NCBI GenBank assembly: GCA_051879015.1
Contig: JBJELF010000086.1
Location: 1-48,678, forward strand
Reading direction: 5' to 3'
Source of the DNA: JBJELF01 sp051879015
Lineage (GTDB): Bacteria > Bacillota > Clostridia > Lachnospirales > Lachnospiraceae
DNA length: 48,678 nucleotides
Shown: piece by piece, positions 46,648 to 48,678 of the stretch
Layout: the number at the start of each line of letters is the position of its first letter
How positions within the stretch are numbered: the first letter of the stretch is position 1
The notes under the pieces: model-generated
What the model saw: the letters and a program-made list of their open reading frames with translations, nothing else
Database searches by the model: none
What the model was told of the DNA's origin: nothing
Position numbers and translations under genes: made by a program

Positions 46648-48678
46648 ATGAAATCATTAGTAATCGCAGAGAAGCCTTCCGTGGGAAGAGATATCGCTCG
46701 CGTGTTGGGCTGCAGCAAGGCTGTGGATGGCGTTTTGGAAGGAAATAAGTATATTGTTGCCTGGGCGTTGGGACATCTGGTAGAGTTGGCTTCTCCCGAG
46801 GAATATGTCAAAAAATTAGAGAAAGAAGATGCCAGTGAGACAGAATTAAAAAAGAAAAATAACAGTGCCCAGTGGAAGATGGAAGAACTTCCCATCATGC
46901 CTGAAAAAATGAAGCTGGTAGTAATGAAACAGACTGCAAAACAGTATCAGGTTATAAAAAAGCAGCTGAATCGTAGTGATGTCAACCAAGTTATTATTGC
47001 AACTGATGCAGGTCGTGAAGGTGAATTGGTAGCAAGATGGATTTTGGAGAAGGCAAATTCTCAGAAGCCCGTAAAACGACTGTGGATTTCTTCTGTCACA
47101 GACAAGGCAATTCGAGATGGATTTTCCTCATTGAGAGATGGAAGAGAGTATTTACCTCTGTATGCTGCTGCACAAGCACGAGCGGAAGCCGACTGGTTGG
47201 TGGGTATCAATGGCACCAGAGCATTGACCTGCAAGTATAATGCTCAGCTTTCCTGTGGGCGTGTGCAGACACCGACATTGGCGATGATTGCAAAGAGAGA
47301 GCAGGAAATCAGCAGTTTTGTGCCGCAGGAGTACTATGGCGTGGTTCTCAATGCGGAAGGAATTCGTTTTACCTGGCAGGAGGAGGCATCCAAAGGATTC
47401 CGTACCTTCCAGATGGAAAGGGCTCAGGCTGTACTGGAAGAGATGAAGGGAAAAAAATTAACCTTGGTGCAGGTGGAACGCAGGCAAAAAAAATCGTTTG
47501 CTCCGGGGTTGTATGATTTGACAACCTTACAGCGGGAAGCGAATCAGCATTTTGGCTACTCAGCAAAAATGACTTTGGACATTATGCAGCGCCTCTACGA
47601 AAATTATAAGGTATTGACCTATCCAAGAACAGATTCAAAATATATCGGAAAAGATATTGTTCCTACTTTAAAGGAGCGTTTAAGGGCCTGCAGCGTGGGA
47701 CCATACAAGAAATTGGCAGGCAGCCTGCTGATGGCACCGATTCAGACCAACAGTAGCTTTGTAGATGACAAAAAAGTTAGTGACCATCATGCTATCATCC
47801 CAACAGAACAGTTTGTGGATTTGAGTCATATGACAGTGGATGAGAGACGCATTTATGATATGGTGGTGAGACGATTTTTGAGTGTTCTTTATCCTCCTTG
47901 CGAGTATGAGCAAGTGACTTACACAGCAAAATGTGCGGGATATATCTTCTTAGCTAAGGGCAGTGTTATTAAAAACTTAGGTTATAAAGTGGTTTTTGAG
48001 CAAGAAAGTAACGAGGCAGACGAGGAAGGAGACGAGAAAGAAGCTGCACTGAAAGAGCAGACATTGCCGGATAAACAGCAGGGAGCAAGCTTAACGATTC
48101 TGAAGGCAGAGCTGACAAAAGGCAAAACCAAGCCCCCTGCTCACTTTACAGAGGCAACTTTGTTGGGGGCAATGGAAAATCCAATTAAATATATGGAGAG
48201 CCGTGATTCTAAAATGCTCAAAACGCTGGGGGAAACGGGAGGACTTGGAACAGTAGCTACAAGGGCTGATATTATTGAAAAGTTATTTCATTCTTTTTTG
48301 ATTGAAAAGAAAGATAATAGTATTTATTTGACGGCAAAGGGGCGGCAGTTATTGGAGTTGGTTCCGGAGGATTTGAAAAAGCCAGAGTTGACAGCCAGCT
48401 GGGAGATGACTTTGGAAGAAATCTCCAAGGGAAAGAAAGATAGCAGCAGATTCCTGAGTGATATTCGGGATTATACAGTAGAAATTGTGGAAGAAATCAA
48501 GGGTGGAGAAAAACAGTATCGCCATGAAAACCGTACTAGCAAGAAATGTCCTCAGTGCGGCAGTTTTTTGCTTTCAGTCAACGGAAAAAACAGCAAACTT
48601 TTGGTATGTGAAAACCGAGATTGTGGTTACAAAGAAACCATTTCTCGAACCACCAATGCCAGATGTCCTCAGTGCCAT
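46648..48678 (+). CDS. topB: DNA topoisomerase III, 5' part (runs off the window)
   Basis: This is a type IA topoisomerase that relaxes or decatenates DNA through single-strand passage. The 677 codons present start with the Toprim domain (KSLVIAEKPSVGRDIARVL, ATDAGREGELVAR). The core follows with GRVQTPTLAMI, the catalytic tyrosine in LTYPRTDSKYIG, DHHAIIPTEQ, and GLGTVATRADIIEKL. Near the right edge are zinc-finger cysteines (KKCPQCGSFLL, VCENRDCGYKE, and the start of another CPQC). The protein continues beyond 48678. The ATG at 46648 is the canonical start for the family, although the nearest purine-rich site (AGAAAGGA at 46624) is unusually far, about 16 bases. Confidence 0.96.
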   Translation, partial: MKSLVIAEKPSVGRDIARVLGCSKAVDGVLEGNKYIVAWALGHLVELASPEEYVKKLEKEDASETELKKKNNSAQWKMEELPIMPEKMKLVVMKQTAKQYQVIKKQLNRSDVNQVIIATDAGREGELVARWILEKANSQKPVKRLWISSVTDKAIRDGFSSLRDGREYLPLYAAAQARAEADWLVGINGTRALTCKYNAQLSCGRVQTPTLAMIAKREQEISSFVPQEYYGVVLNAEGIRFTWQEEASKGFRTFQMERAQAVLEEMKGKKLTLVQVERRQKKSFAPGLYDLTTLQREANQHFGYSAKMTLDIMQRLYENYKVLTYPRTDSKYIGKDIVPTLKERLRACSVGPYKKLAGSLLMAPIQTNSSFVDDKKVSDHHAIIPTEQFVDLSHMTVDERRIYDMVVRRFLSVLYPPCEYEQVTYTAKCAGYIFLAKGSVIKNLGYKVVFEQESNEADEEGDEKEAALKEQTLPDKQQGASLTILKAELTKGKTKPPAHFTEATLLGAMENPIKYMESRDSKMLKTLGETGGLGTVATRADIIEKLFHSFLIEKKDNSIYLTAKGRQLLELVPEDLKKPELTASWEMTLEEISKGKKDSSRFLSDIRDYTVEIVEEIKGGEKQYRHENRTSKKCPQCGSFLLSVNGKNSKLLVCENRDCGYKETISRTTNARCPQCH

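Overview
The window comes from the chromosome of a low-GC Gram-positive anaerobe, most probably a member of the Clostridia close to Lachnospiraceae. The evidence is a cmk-ispH-rpsA run, a single-chain PurL of about 1250 residues, a Firmicutes-type GalT, a gap-pgk-tpi-gpmI glycolysis cluster, strong purine-rich ribosome binding sites and canonical sigma-A promoters. No IS element, integrase, phage gene or CRISPR array is visible.

Layout. 1-2124: end of cmk, ispH and a four-S1-domain rpsA. 2125-3123: an intergenic stretch that can fold, a tRNA-Trp(CCA) gene with its own promoter and terminator, and an orphan BlaI/MecI-type repressor. 3124-9655: a 2-isopropylmalate synthase fused to an AraC-type DNA-binding domain, then purL behind a folded leader of about 240 nt. 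9704-18954: a small membrane-anchored protein, a class A penicillin-binding protein (minus), a YigZ/IMPACT protein, an AgrA/AgrC-like LytTR two-component pair, an NfeD-paraslipin pair with an AIM24-type protein, and a PHP histidinol-phosphatase (minus). 19253-24414: gapA, pgk, tpiA, gpmI, which carry glyceraldehyde-3-phosphate and DHAP to 2-phosphoglycerate. 24465-28319: galK-galT (minus) with a divergent AraC-type regulator. 28510-29870: an HPr-like protein without the catalytic histidine and a Cof-type HAD phosphatase.

30034-45820 is the most unusual part: ten genes on one strand, tightly spaced, that match no operon I can name. In order they encode a helical protein with a conserved C-terminal tail, a DnaK/Hsp70-like ATPase, a long coiled-coil protein, a small zinc-ribbon protein, two helical proteins (the second with the same tail as the first gene), a classic AAA ATPase resembling the Vps4/katanin group, a degenerate AAA protein, a zinc-ribbon/coiled-coil/six-TM membrane protein, a zinc-ribbon NlpC/P60-like cysteine peptidase, a zinc-ribbon DUF285 repeat protein, and a second copy of the membrane protein, giving eleven open reading frames when the duplicated membrane gene is counted. 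The parts suggest an ATP-driven chaperone or remodelling machine linked to the membrane, with exchangeable zinc-ribbon client or effector proteins. That role is inference.

The window closes with a DUF5662 protein and the first 677 codons of topoisomerase III (topB), which runs off the right edge. Protein families were recognised by eye from motifs; no database search was possible.
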